A DNA stretch of 64,000 nt, taken from positions 6,696,001 through 6,760,000 of the forward strand of contig JANVAS020000203.1 of assembly GCA_027563935.2 (NCBI GenBank), in the 5' to 3' direction. The position numbers and the translations under genes were made by a program. Positions 45,448 to 57,857 of the stretch are shown here, piece by piece. The notes beneath the pieces were generated by a model. That model saw nothing but the letters and a program-made list of their open reading frames with translations. It was not told the origin of the DNA and made no database searches. Position 1 is the first letter of the stretch. Every line of letters starts with the position of its first letter. The DNA comes from Costus lasius (taxonomy: Eukaryota; Streptophyta; Magnoliopsida; Zingiberales; Costaceae).

Positions 45448-48400
45448 CTAATGGTTGAGAAATCTCAAACCCATGTTATTACAGTGCTTCTCTTGCTTCT
45501 GCTACGCCAGAGGCTTTGTAAGCGGGTCAGCTAGATTGTCATCTGTATGAACCTTGCAGATCTTGATCTCTCCTCGATCTATGATCTCCCGAATCAAGTG
45601 AAACCTTCTTTGTATGTGCTTGGACTTCTGGTGTGACCGTGGTTCCTTTGCTTGTGCTATGGCTCCAGTGTTATCACAGAAGATAACCAATGGATCTGCA
45701 CTCGAAGGAACAACACCAAGTTCTTGAACAAACTTACGAATCCACACTGCCTCCTTGGATGCTTCCGAGGCTGCAACATACTCGGCTTCTGTTGTGGAAT
45801 CAGCAATAATAGATTGTTTGAAACTTTTCCACACCACTGCTCCTCCATTCAAGCTAAAAACATAGCCTGATTGCGATCGGAAATCATCCTGGTCAGATTG
45901 GAATGAAGCGTCAGTATATCCTTCAATACTGAGTTCTTCCTGACCTCCATATATCAAGAACATATCTTTGGTCCTCCGAAGATATTTCAAAATGTTCTTG
46001 ACTGCAATCCAGTGCGCCTTACCTGGATTACTTTGGAATCGACTGGTCACGCTTAACCCATAAGCGACGTCTGGGCGAGTACACAACATCGCATACATAA
46101 TGGACCCAATAGCCGAAGCATAAGGCGTATTGTCCATTTCATCTTTCTCAGATTGTGTTTGAGGACACTGGCTCTTCGAAAGATTCAGACCATGTCTGAC
46201 TGGAAGATATCCTCTTTTAGAATTTTCTAAATGGAATCTCTCCAGGACTTTATCGATGTAAGTACTCTGGCACAGCCCGAGAAGCCTCTTAGATCTATCT
46301 CTATAGATCTTAACACCTAATACATAGGCTGCTTCTCCTAAATCTTTCATCTGGAAACATATTCTTAACCATGCCTTAACCGCATGCAGTTCAGGAATAT
46401 CGTTTCCAATGATCAAGATATCATCGACGTAGAGGACTAGGAAAGTAATCACGCTCCCACTAAACCTCTTATATACACACGGGTCATCTTCATTTTTGAT
46501 GAAACCAAACTCACAGATTGATTCATCAAAACGAATATTCCAGCTTCTCGATGCTTGCTTAAGTCCATAAATGGACTTCTTTAATTTGCATATTTTATGA
46601 CGATCTGATGGATTGATGAAACCTTCAGGTTGTGTCATATACACATCCTCTTCTAGTTTTCCATTAAGGAAAGCGGTCTTCACATCCATTTGCCAGATCT
46701 CATAATCATAATATGCTGCTATCGCGAGAATAATCCGAATAGACTTGAACATGGCTACAGGAGAGAAAGTTTCATCATAATCTTTCCCGTAGATTTGTTT
46801 GAAACCTTTCGCTACTAGCCTGCCTTTATAGGTAACCACGTTACCATCCATGTCAATCTTCTTCTTGAAGATCCATTTACAGCCTATAGGGATTACTCCC
46901 GGAGGCGGATCAACCAAATCCCAGACTTGGTTATCTAACATGGAGTCCATCTCGGCTCGCATAGCTTCAAGCCATCTCGCTGATTCCGATCCACTGACCG
47001 CATCTGCATAAGTGAGGGGTTCATCATCAAAGATGTAGACTCCGTTATAGCGCTCAGGCTGTCGACGGATCCTTCCCGATCTTCGCGGTTCCCGTGATAT
47101 CTGAGCCTCAGGTTGTTCAGTAACCTGTTCTATTGGCTCAGGCTCATCCAACTGTGCTTGACTACTTTGTCCTTCCTCTGGATTTTCATCCAGCTTTATT
47201 TCTCTCCCACTGGCCTCTTGCAGAAGAAATTCCTTCTCAAGAAAAATAGCCGTACGAGCAACAAATACTTTGTTCTCTTTGGGATCGTAGAAATAATAAC
47301 CCTTAGTTTCTTTAGGGTAACCGACAAAGATACATTTATCAGATCTGCTCTCCAGTTTCCCAGAGGCGAGCTTCTTGACATAAGCCTCGCAACCCCAGAT
47401 CTTAATAAATGTCAAGCTCGGCTGTTTCCCATACCATAACTCATATGGAGTCTTTGAAACGGCTTTGGATGGCACTCGGTTTAGTACCTTTGCAGCTGTT
47501 TCCAGTGCAAATCCCCAAAAGGAGTAAGGTAGAGTAGCCTGACTCATCATAGAACGAACCATATCTAGTAAGGTTCTATTTCTCCTCTCGGACACACCAT
47601 TCCATTGCGGTGTTCCTGGCGGAGTGAGCTGTGAGATAATCCCACACTCCTTCAGATAGTCAGTAAACTCTCGACTCAAGTATTCTCCACCTCGATCTGA
47701 GCGAAGTGCCTTGATATTTCGGCCTAGCTGATTTTGTACTTCATTTTTGAACTCTTTGAACTTGTCAAAAGATTCACTTTTATGTCTCATCAGATAGACA
47801 TAATCATATCTACTGAAATCATCAGTAAAGGTAATGAAGTATGAATAGCCACCTCTGGCATGTTTACTAAAAGGCCCACACACATCACTGTGAATGAGGC
47901 CAAGTAAACCCGAAGCCCTTTGACCTTTATTAGAAAAAGGAGCTTTCGTCATTTTGCCCATTAAACAAGCTTTGCATGTATCAAGCTCGTCATAGGAGAA
48001 TGATCCCAGCAGTCCATGGTCATGCAACCGCTTAATGCGCTTCTTGTTAATATGGCCTAAACGACTATGCCATAACAAGGTGCTGTCATCAGCATACTTG
48101 GCTTTCTTATTATCAATTTGTTGTACAGAACATTCCATGTCCAACATGAATAACCCATTGTTAATTGACCCAGTAGCATAAACAATATTATCTAATGAAA
48201 TACAACACTTTAAAGTTTTGCATTCAAAGGAAAACCCTTTCCTGACAAGAGCAGGAATAGAGATAATATTCTTAGTTATGCTCGGTACAAAATAACAATT
48301 GTCCAGTTCTAATACATGACCAGATGGTAAAGCGATGTTATATTGTCCTACAGCAACAGCAGCAACCCGTGCCCCGTTTCCAACTCGTAGGTCCACCTCA

Positions 48401-49338
48401 TGCTGTCCCACCTGTCTTCTTCTCTTGAGTTCCTGTACATTTGAACAAATGTGAACTCCACATGCAGTGTCCAACACCCATGAAATAGAAGAAGAAGATA
48501 CCATGACTTCAGTCACAAAAATACCTGAGCTAGAAGTGAAAGGCTTGCTTCCCTTCTTATCTCCTTGGAGCGCTTTACAGTCCTTCTTCCAGTGACCCAG
48601 CTGGCCACAATGGAAACATCTGTATTCCTTCGACCGCTTGATCTTTTGTTTCAGAGCCTTGTTGTAGCTCTTGACAGGGGCTTTGCCCTTCTTCCCCTTC
48701 TTCTTATTCCTATAAGGAATCATCAAGACAGAGGATGAAGGCTTTCCCTTTTCAAGAGTCTGCTCTGTAGTATAGAGCATGTTCAGTAACTCTGCCGGGG
48801 TGCAGTCGATCTTGTTCATATTAAAATTAATAATGAACGGATCGAAAGAGGCCGGGAGAGACTGCAGGATTATGTCTACAACAAGCTCCTGATTGATGGT
48901 GTGTCCCAGTTTCTCTAGAGCCTCTTTGTACCCAATCATCTTGAGTACGTGAGCTCCCACTGGACTCCCTTCAGTCAGTTTGCTCTGAAAGAAAAGTTTT
49001 GTCAAATTATAGCATTCAGTCCTTGCCTGTGCAGCATACAGCATCTTGAGATTTGCTATAATTTCAATAGCAGATAAATCCTCATGCTGACGCTGAAGTT
49101 CTGGCGTCATAGACGCAAGCATAAGGCAAGCGACATCAATGCTATCATTGACATGCTTCTCATAAGCATCCCGAACTGCCCTTGCGGCGTTCGCAGCGGG
49201 TTGAGGCGGTATTGCCGTCTCAAGGACATACAGTTTCCTCTCAGCCTTAAGAACAATCTTAAGGTGTCCGTACCAGTCTGAGAAGTTTGGCCCAGCAAAC
49301 TTCTCCCTTTCCAGTAAGGATCGCACATTGAACGCTGT
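45448..49338 (-). pseudogene. Copia E gag-pol polyprotein, premature stop near the end and altered gag ATG
   Basis: The minus-strand frame is open from the proposed exon-2 start (49359) down to TAG 45502-45504, where the sisters have CAG. The last 18 codons up to the normal stop (45448-45450) are lost; they lie after RNase H (end LADPLTKPLA), so the enzyme domains are complete. Motifs: CFHCGQLGHWKKDC, WVLDTACGVHIC, HSDVCGPF, LRSDRGGEY, NGVSERRN, CKWIFKKK, YVDD, TDASFQSD, TEAEYVAA. The codon aligned with the gag ATG of the other copies (49336-49338) is ACA, so without the proposed spliced LTR start there is no Met near the N-terminus. This is the best preserved pol in the window. Confidence 0.94.
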
Positions 49339-51121
49339 GGTGTTCGTTGCTGCAGTAATCTACAACATTGCAAGAACAACAAGGTCAGTATCAATGTTAG
49401 AATCAATCCAGGACTTAAGAATGATTCTTTTCTCACTATTTTATCTGGCTGAAAAATCCAGCAAAACAGCCCGAAAGAGTAAAAACTCTTTTAGTGAGAT
49501 GGGATCCAGATTTCATACTTGGTCTCCGCGTCCCGCTCAGGCGAGATAAGATGCACAGAGAGTACAAGCACTAATCACTGGTAGGCAATCCATGCCAATC
49601 GCCAACCCGTGCGATTCCCCTTCATCTGGGCAATCCAGCAGACTGTGCCAACTGAGTTGGTACAACACAGTCTCTGATTCCACAGATGGCTGCCTCCATA
49701 TAGCTAACATATGCTCAATATGTAGCCTACATGGTCAAGCTGACCTGACCTACTCCCTGGACCACCACGTGCTATGCTGAGCAACGAGAAGCGATAAATC
49801 CCTTCTCTGTAACATGCAGGTGTAATCACACACCGTCTGAAGATAGATGGGCGTTCCCACTGAGTGGGTACAACACGGCCCCAACGATAGTCAGAACAGT
49901 GAGGTTTCGCGTCAGAAGGCATTCGTGCTTGATATTTAACGTTGGATTTTAACGGTCCTTTTATCTTCTTACTATCATGCAAATCCTATGGTGATAGAAA
50001 GCATGATGATCTTATGTAGTAAACGCCCATTAAGCCTAAGTAAAACCCTAGTTTTACACAAGTCTTCACTTGAGCTCTTCATGGGTCTTTTGCAACTCAT
50101 CTGGCCCAGCCCAGGGCCCAAGCGCCCTCTGTAGCCCAAATGCACCCACCAGGTAGCATGCGCCTGTCCTAGAGTCGAACTCTAGACCTCCCACTGGTGA
50201 AGCCACTTGCTGCATGCGCCTCTGCCAAGTGTGCTCTGTGCTCATGTCTGATCAAAATACATTTTAATCTATCTAGACATGATTGACACGCAGGTCAATT
50301 ACACTTTATCATAATTTTAAAATGTGATGCGCAGATCACAATAATAATTTACAATTATTAATCCAGGCACGCAGGCCCCAGCACAGCACACAAAAATTGG
50401 GCAACCCACATAAGATGAAATAAACACCCATCATGGTTAGACAAGCAACATGTGATCCAAACAAGAAAATAAATTTTTTTTTTGAAAATCCCATTGGCAA
50501 CAATTTTATTTCCTTAGGGCACTACTACCTTACAACAGTCCATTAATAGGGATCCACTCATCAGACCTAGTCAGACCCACTGCCCTTGCATGCACCAAGT
50601 CATAACCGACTTGAGTCGACCTTATGGTCAACAATGCATGCTTTAAGGGCTGAACGTCCCTCATGATTTCTGGCAAGCGAGTGTGACCCCGGGCCTTAAT
50701 CATGAGCGTTCATTGGTTGTCTCAATCAGACATCGCTACATGCCTTTCTGCAGTCGACCTATAGCCACCTCATGCTTGCGCATAGGTGCCATCTGGTCGA
50801 CCCATCTAGGCTGTCAGATGGTCTGATTAGACTGTAGGGTCTAGACTAGACGACGACTTCAACCCTAATAACCCGTCTAAGTTTTTAAAGTAGGCGCTTA
50901 TAGATCTAAGTGGATGCGCGCAAGTTGTTATAAGTTTTGATAAAATCACATTCAACATGCGCCAACAATAAACATCATACATGCGCCAACATCAGAAAAC
51001 AAACATCTAATGTTTAACATGTAGTTTCGCCATGATGATGAATTTAGATCAATGTATACGCAAACATGGATCACATTACAAGCAATCATATGAACATACA
51101 AAACTTGGCTCTGATACCAAT
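49339..51121 (-). other. Copia E leader and primer-binding site
   Basis: Minus strand. The primer site ATTGGTATCAGAGC is at 51108-51121, directly beside the 5' LTR. Palindromes CCCACTGAGTGGG (49856-49868) and CCAACTGAGTTGG (49648-49660) correspond to those of the sister copies. The T-arm-like hairpin CTAGAGTCGAACTCTAG is at 50169-50185. The proposed 3' splice site (TTGTAG on the minus strand) ends at 49360, so exon 2 starts at 49359 and runs I-T-A-A-T-N-T into gag. Confidence 0.8.
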
Positions 51122-52797
51122 TGAAAGTGGGGGGGCGAAACCCTGATATGCGCAGATTAAAATTTTTGCATAGCGGAAGCTAGGGTTTCTAAGGATCGAT
51201 TAGCATGAATATATGATCAACTTGTAAAACTTGTATAGATCAAAAGAGAGATCATACCAATGCCATTTCTTGGATGGCGACTTGGAAGCAAAGAAGCGTG
51301 TGCTTCTTCTCCAAAGGAACCGCACACAAGGTGATTGATGGCTTCTCCTTGGTGTTCCTTGTGCTAGCAAAGATCCAAGGTCTCCTGATCGCGTGAAGGT
51401 GATTAGAGATGATGTCTTTTTCTTTTCCGAACTCTCCTTGGTGTGAAGACTCACCACACGAGAGAGGAGGCGTCGAGAGGAAGAGGCCAGAGACTAGAAT
51501 AGCTCCCAACACCACGAACGTAGAGGCGTGAACTATTTTGGAAAGCATGACTTCCAAAAATAGTAAGCCCTCAACGTGTGATGCGTTCACTCCAAGTGAA
51601 CCATCGCATTTTCCTCTCCCATTGAACCATGCGCTCAGTATGATGAGCCGGTTCAATTACATTTGGTTCAAAGACCAAATTAAGCCAAGCCTTGGTCTAG
51701 ATCATATAAAACCAAAAGGTTCAAGATCTAACCATTCATCTCTTGATGCTCTTGATCTCATCGATCTAGCATCATTTCTCTTGATCGAAGCTTACCGATC
51801 TCAAGCCCTAATCAATCAAACATGATCAGACCAGATCTCACTTACAATCAGAGTTTAAACTCCTTTAAACTGAACCAAAACAATTCAGTCCACACGATCT
51901 GACATAAGTAAGCCATATCATCAAATTGTGCGACACTAAGGGTTTCCTTTAAATGTCGGTAACGATAACTTACGTTATCACAAACAGAGAGGGGTATCTA
52001 GCAACACATCACTGTCTCGCGATATAAAGGAAAGAGTCTTCCAAGACTACACCCAAACCACAGCACAAGTGTGAATCCAATTCACATGACATACATGTTT
52101 CCTTTGCCACTAGATGTTCTTATTGGACAAGCGTGTCAAGCCTGTAACTCCAACATGATGAGAGTGGTTAGCTAAGATGAACATAGTCATCTGGGTATGG
52201 CCATACACTTTCTCAACCATCTCATCCAGGGGGCCCCTTTAGAACATCACACTCCAAACAAGGAGAAGGCAATCCTATATCTATCATTAGCGCCCTAACA
52301 TGACTCATGTTCATTATCCAAGATAGTCTATAACCATTATGTTTCAAATGATATTGAACTACCTCAAGACAATGCCAATCATCATTTAGAAACACAAGTG
52401 ATCTCAAGTCAAAGGAAGTATGCCACTTGTTTGCATATAAGGATTATTCACATTGTGACAAACAATTGAATATCCTAAGTAGGGTCAGTCCAGTACATCC
52501 AATGTACCTATGAGTCTACATCTTATTCCATGCTCGAAGCATCCTATAAGATTAGAACACATATTAGTCTCAATCATATCAAGGCTGTCTCATGTTCACC
52601 AGGATATCTCGACTAAGGACTATACTGCATGTCAGCCAAGCTGAACACCATAGAGACATTATTCAGAAGTATACATATAGCGGCAGATAATGCAACAACC
52701 TGAATAACAACCATTGCCTTTATAAACCTAGAGTTTATACATGATACTGATAAAAACCCAAGGCCTCAAACATTAGCCTTAAGGGCATACCCCAATA
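51122..52797 (-). repeat. Copia E 5' LTR
   Basis: 1676 bp. On the minus strand, ATG-GCA-TTG (51266-51258) is followed by the donor-like GTATGAT (GT at 51257-51256). Nearly identical to 43753-45427. Confidence 0.94.
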
Positions 52798-53355
52798 AGA
52801 ACCATAAAGGAGCTCCATGGATATCATACTTCCTTAGGGAAGGGGCAAATCCTATGTCTGTCCATTGATCTTCTCATATGGGTCGTGACATGCTCAATAA
52901 CAACCGTTATGTCCTCCCAGCTACGGCAAGGTGTTAGGTTGTATCAAAGCAAGTCCCTAACCATATAGAATGATCAATGACCTCAAGTCAAGGGATCAAT
53001 GCATCTCCTGTCACTTATGAGGATAACTCATGACACCAAGTCATAGCCTCATAGCGGGTCTATCCAGTATATCCCCAATGATATACCCATGTGTCTGTGT
53101 TAGCACCACGTGCCTAACCAGCCCACATACCAGTCTCACAAGTACCATAGCTGTCCCATATCCACTAAGGTACATCGACTGGGGATTATAATTTGAGCAC
53201 AGATCCAATCTGTCTCCAGGGACATTATCATGTAAGTACACAATCGCAGGTGTAGTCAAACAATGATAATAACAATGCCAGAATGATATATAAATATCAG
53301 TGTCAAGTAGTACATAAGTTGACCAAAACTAGGTCCTAGGGCATATACACCAACA
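52798..53355 (-). repeat. Solo LTR 'D', right piece
   Basis: Resumes after the duplicated AGAAC and ends ACACCAACA, followed by the TSD CCCAC (53356-53360). On the minus strand it shares CACATGGGTATAT, ATACTGGATAGACCC and CCCTTGACTTGAGGTCA-like stretches with the LTRs of the main Copia family in the same order. Confidence 0.8.
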
Positions 53356-53360
53356 CCCAC

Positions 53361-54293
53361 TTCGACGTGCATCGCCCTCCCTACCATGCTGCTCCACCCA
53401 ATGATGACCCAAAGGAACCCAACAACGTGGAAATCCGACGATCCCAATGCCAAAGTTAGCCCCCGGATCGCTTCTTGGGAGTCATTAGTCGGCTTTCCAC
53501 ACACACTGGCATAGCGCAGCCCAAGGGCATCCCAAGCCAACCCCCTGAGGATCCAACTCCAAGTGGGCCACTCAATCTCATTAGTAACACAGCCCAAGAT
53601 CGAGCTGCGACGGTGGTAGCCCAGCCCACGACTTCAAAGTTTTATTGTTTTATCACGATGTGCTCGGACCGCGTCTAAACCATCTCCGCTAAGACGAATA
53701 CGCTGAAGGACCAAGAACCCGCGCCCCTTGCAGGAATAGTTGGTAGTTGGTAGGAATCTATGCTTTCTTGTTTTATGTGGTGGCTTGACCACTTTTTGGT
53801 TGTTAGTTTGTTAGGATGTTGTCCCCTTGTCTTCTTCCCCCATCTTATCTTATAAAAGAGAGGGGTTGGCCAGCATTCCTTCGCAGTTCTCTTTGGTGTA
53901 GAGAGTTCTCCTGGTGAGCTTAGAAGTCACCAGCATTGTGTGAAGACGAGCCGGAGCCTCGCCTTCGTCGTTGTTTGGGACGAAGACGTCTCTTCGATCC
54001 CAAGTTGTTTCCTCTTCCATTTTGAAGTAAATCCCACCTTCCAGTAGGTCAAGTTCGCCTGTTTTCTCCTTCTTGCTTCGATAACAAACTGGTTTTTCCC
54101 CTTTAATCTTCACCCATGCCAATCCGCACGTCGGAGCGTGGTTAGTTCTCTTGTTTCTTTGGTTTGTTTCAGCCCTCAAGGCGGGCGAGCTGAACCCCTG
54201 CGCACTCGCTGTCCCCCGCGTGCCTGAGCTTAAAGCGCACAAGAGAGCTGCAAGGAATGCTTTTAAAATGCTACGAGGTTAGTGTGTTGCGTT
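53361..54293 (+). repeat. Gypsy B 3' LTR, middle piece
   Basis: Continues TTCGACGTGCATC as in the 5' LTR at about 33950, passes the position where solo LTR G sits in the 5' copy (uninterrupted here, ACACACTGGCATAGC), and breaks at GCGTT (54289-54293), the TSD of Copia F. Confidence 0.9.
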
Positions 54294-55992
54294 TGTTGGG
54301 GTATGCCCTTAAGGCTAATGTTTGAGGCCTTGGGATTGTAACAGTATCATGTATAAACTCTTGTGTTTATAAAGGCAATGGTTGTTATTCAGATTGTTAC
54401 ATTGTCTACTGCAATAAGTGTTCTTCTGAATAATGTCTCAATGCTGTTCAGCTAGGCTGACATGCTATAAGTCCTTAGTCGAGATATCTTGGTGAACATG
54501 AGACAGCCTTGATATGATTGAGACTAATATGTGTTCTAATCTTATAGGATGCTTCGAGCATGGAATAAGATGTAGACTCATGGGTACATTGGATGTACTG
54601 GACAGACCCTACTAGGATATTCAATTGCTCGTCACAATGTGAATAATCCTTGTTTGCAACAAGTGGCACATGTCCTCTGACTTGAGATCACTTGTGTTTC
54701 TAAATGATGATTGTCATTGTTTTGAGGTAGTTCAATATCATTTGAAATATAATGGTTATAGACTATCTTGGATAATGATTATGATTCAGGTTAGGGCACT
54801 AGTGATAGATATAGGATTGCCGTCTCCTTGTTGAAGGAGTGTGATGTTCTATAGGGGCCCCCTAAATGAGATGATTGAGAAAGTGTATGGCCATACCCAG
54901 GTGACTATGTTCATCTGATCTAATCATGCTCATCATATTGGAGCTACAGGCTTGACACGCTTGTCCAATAAGAACATCCAGTGGCAAAGGAAACATGTAT
55001 GCCTAGTGAAGGATATTCACACTTGTGCTGTGGTTTGGGTGTAGTCTTGGAAGACTCTTTCCTTTATATCGGGAGATAGTGATGTGTTGCTAGATACCCC
55101 TCACTGATCGTGATAACGTAAGTTATCGTTACCGACATTTAAAGGAAACCCTTAGGGTCGCACAATTTGATGATATGGCTTACTTAAGTCAGATCGTGTG
55201 GACTGAATTATTTGGGTTCAGTTTTAAAGGGATTGAATCTCTGATTGTAGGTGAGATCTGGTCTGATCATGTTTGATTGATTAGGGCTTGAGATCGGTAA
55301 GCTTCGATCGAGAGATTTGATGCTAGATCGGTGAGATCAAGAACATCAAGAGATGAACGGTCAGATCTAGAACCTTAGGGTTTAATTAGATCTGGACTAC
55401 ATGCTTGGGCTGTTTTGGTTTGGTCATTGAACCAAATGCAATTGAACCATGGCTTGGTTCAAAGAGGATAAAGAGGAGCGATCGGTTCACTTGGAGTGAA
55501 CGCAAGGATGATCGCATGAACGCATGGAGTCAAGGACTTTCCATTTTTAGAAGTCGATTTTTCCATCTTGGAAAAACGTCTCCACGTTTGATGAAAATGT
55601 CTCCACTTCATTTTCGAGACGTCTTCTTGCCTCTTCCTCTCGACGACACACTTTGGTGTGAAGGTGGAAAAACACTTTGGAGAAAGTTCGGCCAAGCAAG
55701 TCTTCATCCTTCCATTCCTTTCCATACGAGAAGAAAACTTTGGAGCCTTACTAGCACAAGTCGCGCCAAAGGAGTAGGCCTTCTTCCTCTTGTGTGCGAC
55801 AGCCTTTGGAGAAGATTCAATTGATTCTTTGCTTCCAAGTTGCCATCCCTTCATGGCTATGGTATGATCTCTCATATCCTAAAGTTTTTCATATGGTTCT
55901 AATATGCGATCCTAGAAACCCTTGTTTCCGCCCATGCTTGTTAGATGCGCATGTTTAGGGTTTCGACTCCCCTAGCTTTAGGGGTTCCTTCA
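54294..55992 (+). repeat. Copia F 5' LTR
   Basis: TGTTGGGGTATGCC...GGGGTTCCTTCA. The proposed exon ATG-GCT-ATG is at 55853-55861 with donor GT at 55862-55863. ORFs at 55405-55875 on both strands recur in the 3' LTR and are not conserved in other subfamilies. Confidence 0.95.
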
Positions 55993-57857
55993 ATTGGTAT
56001 CAAAGCAGGTTTACATATGATTCATATGATTGCTTAAGGTGATCCTTGTTTGCGCTTATGATCTAAGTTTTCTCATCATGCGATAATACTAGTTGAAAGT
56101 ATTTCTGTGGCGCATATATGAGATTGATTTTGGTGGCGCTTGTGTAAGGTTGATTTTGTTGGTGCATGTATATTGCTTACATTGTTGCGCATGTTACATG
56201 TTGTTGTTTTATCAAAACATAACTTGCGCGCCTTTGATTAGATCTAAGTTGCGCCTACTGTAAACCCTTAGATGGGTTGATGGGGTTGAAAGCATCATCT
56301 AGTTTAGATCAAACTAGTCTGATCAGACCATCTGACAGCCTAGATGGGTCGACCAGATGGCACCTGTGCGCAAGCACGAGGTGGCTATAGGTCGATTGCA
56401 TCACAGGCGTGTAGCGAGGTCTGGTTGAGACAACCAGTGAACACACATGAGTTAGGCCCGGGGTCACACCCGCTTGCCAGATCTCATGTTGGTTGTTCAG
56501 CCCTTGGCGCATGCATGGTTGACCATTAGGTCAACGCAAGTCAGTTAAGACTTGGTGCATGCAAGGGCATGGATCTAACTAGACATGATGAGTGGATCCC
56601 TATCAATGGACCGTTGTAAGGTTGTAGGGCACCTAAGAAAAGTAAAATTGATGCCAATGGGTTTTCAAAATTTTGTTTTCTTTGTAATGGATCACATGTT
56701 GATTGATGCCATGATGCTTGTTTATTTCATCTTATGTGGGTTGCCCTTTAATGTGTGCTGTGCTGGAGCCTGCGAGCCTGGTTAATTATAAATTAATATT
56801 TATTTGTGATATGAGAATCACATTGTATTTAATTTATAAAATGTAATTGACCTGCGAGTCAATCTTGTCTAGATAGATTAATTTGTAAATTAATCAGACA
56901 AGAGCACAGAGCACACTTGGCAGAGGCGCTTGCAGCAGAGGCTTGACCAGGTGGGAGGTCCAGGGTTCGACTCTGGGACCAGGCGCATTTTACCTGGTGG
57001 GCGCACCAGAGCTGCAGTGGGCGCTTGGGCCCTGGTTTGGGCCAGATGAGCAGCAAAAGACCCATGAAGAAAAGCAAGTGAAGACTTAAGTTTAATTTAA
57101 GGTCTAACTTAGGCTTAATGGGCCTTTACCACATAAGATCAGCATGCTTTCTATTTATTGCTTTTATAATTAGAATTGCATGAGTTTATCTTCTGCTATC
57201 ACCATAGGAATTGCATGATAGTCAAGAAGATAAAAGACCGTTAAAATCCAACGCTAAAATATCAAGCTCGTAAGCCTTCTGACGCGAAACCTCACTGTTC
57301 TGATTATCGTTGGAGCCGTGTTGTACCCACTCAGTGGGCACGTCCATCTATCTTCAGACGGTGAGGGATTACACCTGCGTGTTACAGAGAAGGGATTTAT
57401 CGCTTCTCGTTGCTCAGCATAGCACGTGGTGGTCCAGGGAGTAGGTCGGGTCAGCTTGACCATGTAGGCTACATATGTGGCGCATATGGTAGCACATGGA
57501 GGCAGCCATCTGTGGGATCAGAGACTGTGTTGTACCAACTCAGTTGGCACAGTCAGCTGGATTGCCCAGATGAAGGGGAATCGCACGGGTTGGCGATTGG
57601 CAGGGACTGCCTACCAGAAATTAGTGCTTGTACTCTCTGTGCATCTTATCTCGCCTGAGCGGGACGCGGAGACCAAGTATGAAATCTGGATCCCATCTCA
57701 CTAAAAGAGTTCTACTCATTCGGGCTGTTTTTGCTGGATTTTTCAGCCAGATAAAATAGTGAGAAAAGAATCTTTCTTAAGTCCTGGATTGATTCTAAAC
57801 ATTGATACTGACCTTGCTGTTCTTGCATTGTTGTAGATTCCTGCAGCAACGAACACC
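55993..57857 (+). other. Copia F primer-binding site and leader
   Basis: ATTGGTATCAAAGC (55993-56006) is the primer site with one mismatch to tRNA-Met. The T-arm-like hairpin CCAGGG-TTCGA-CTCTGG is at 56960-56976. Palindromes are at 57326-57338 and 57535-57547, 209 bases apart as in Copia A and C. The proposed 3' splice site TTGTAG ends at 57836, followed by in-frame codons to ATG 57858. Confidence 0.8.

Larger units (their letters stand above)
43753..52797 (-). mobile_element. Copia E: full-length Ty1/Copia element, minus strand, inside solo LTR D
   Basis: LTRs are 43753-45427 (1675 bp, 3' LTR) and 51122-52797 (1676 bp, 5' LTR). The flanks AGAAT (43748-43752) and AGAAC (52798-52802) are a TSD with one mismatch. 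The outer terminus at 52797 reads CCCAATA instead of CCCAACA, one substitution in the LTR end. Same family as Copia A, C and F, with its own LTR subfamily. Gag-pol is nearly complete. Confidence 0.94.

Noticed and set aside
49324..49326. GTG as start codon for Copia E gag-pol
   Set aside because: GTG initiation is a bacterial convention; in a plant element the spliced LTR ATG or loss of function is more plausible.
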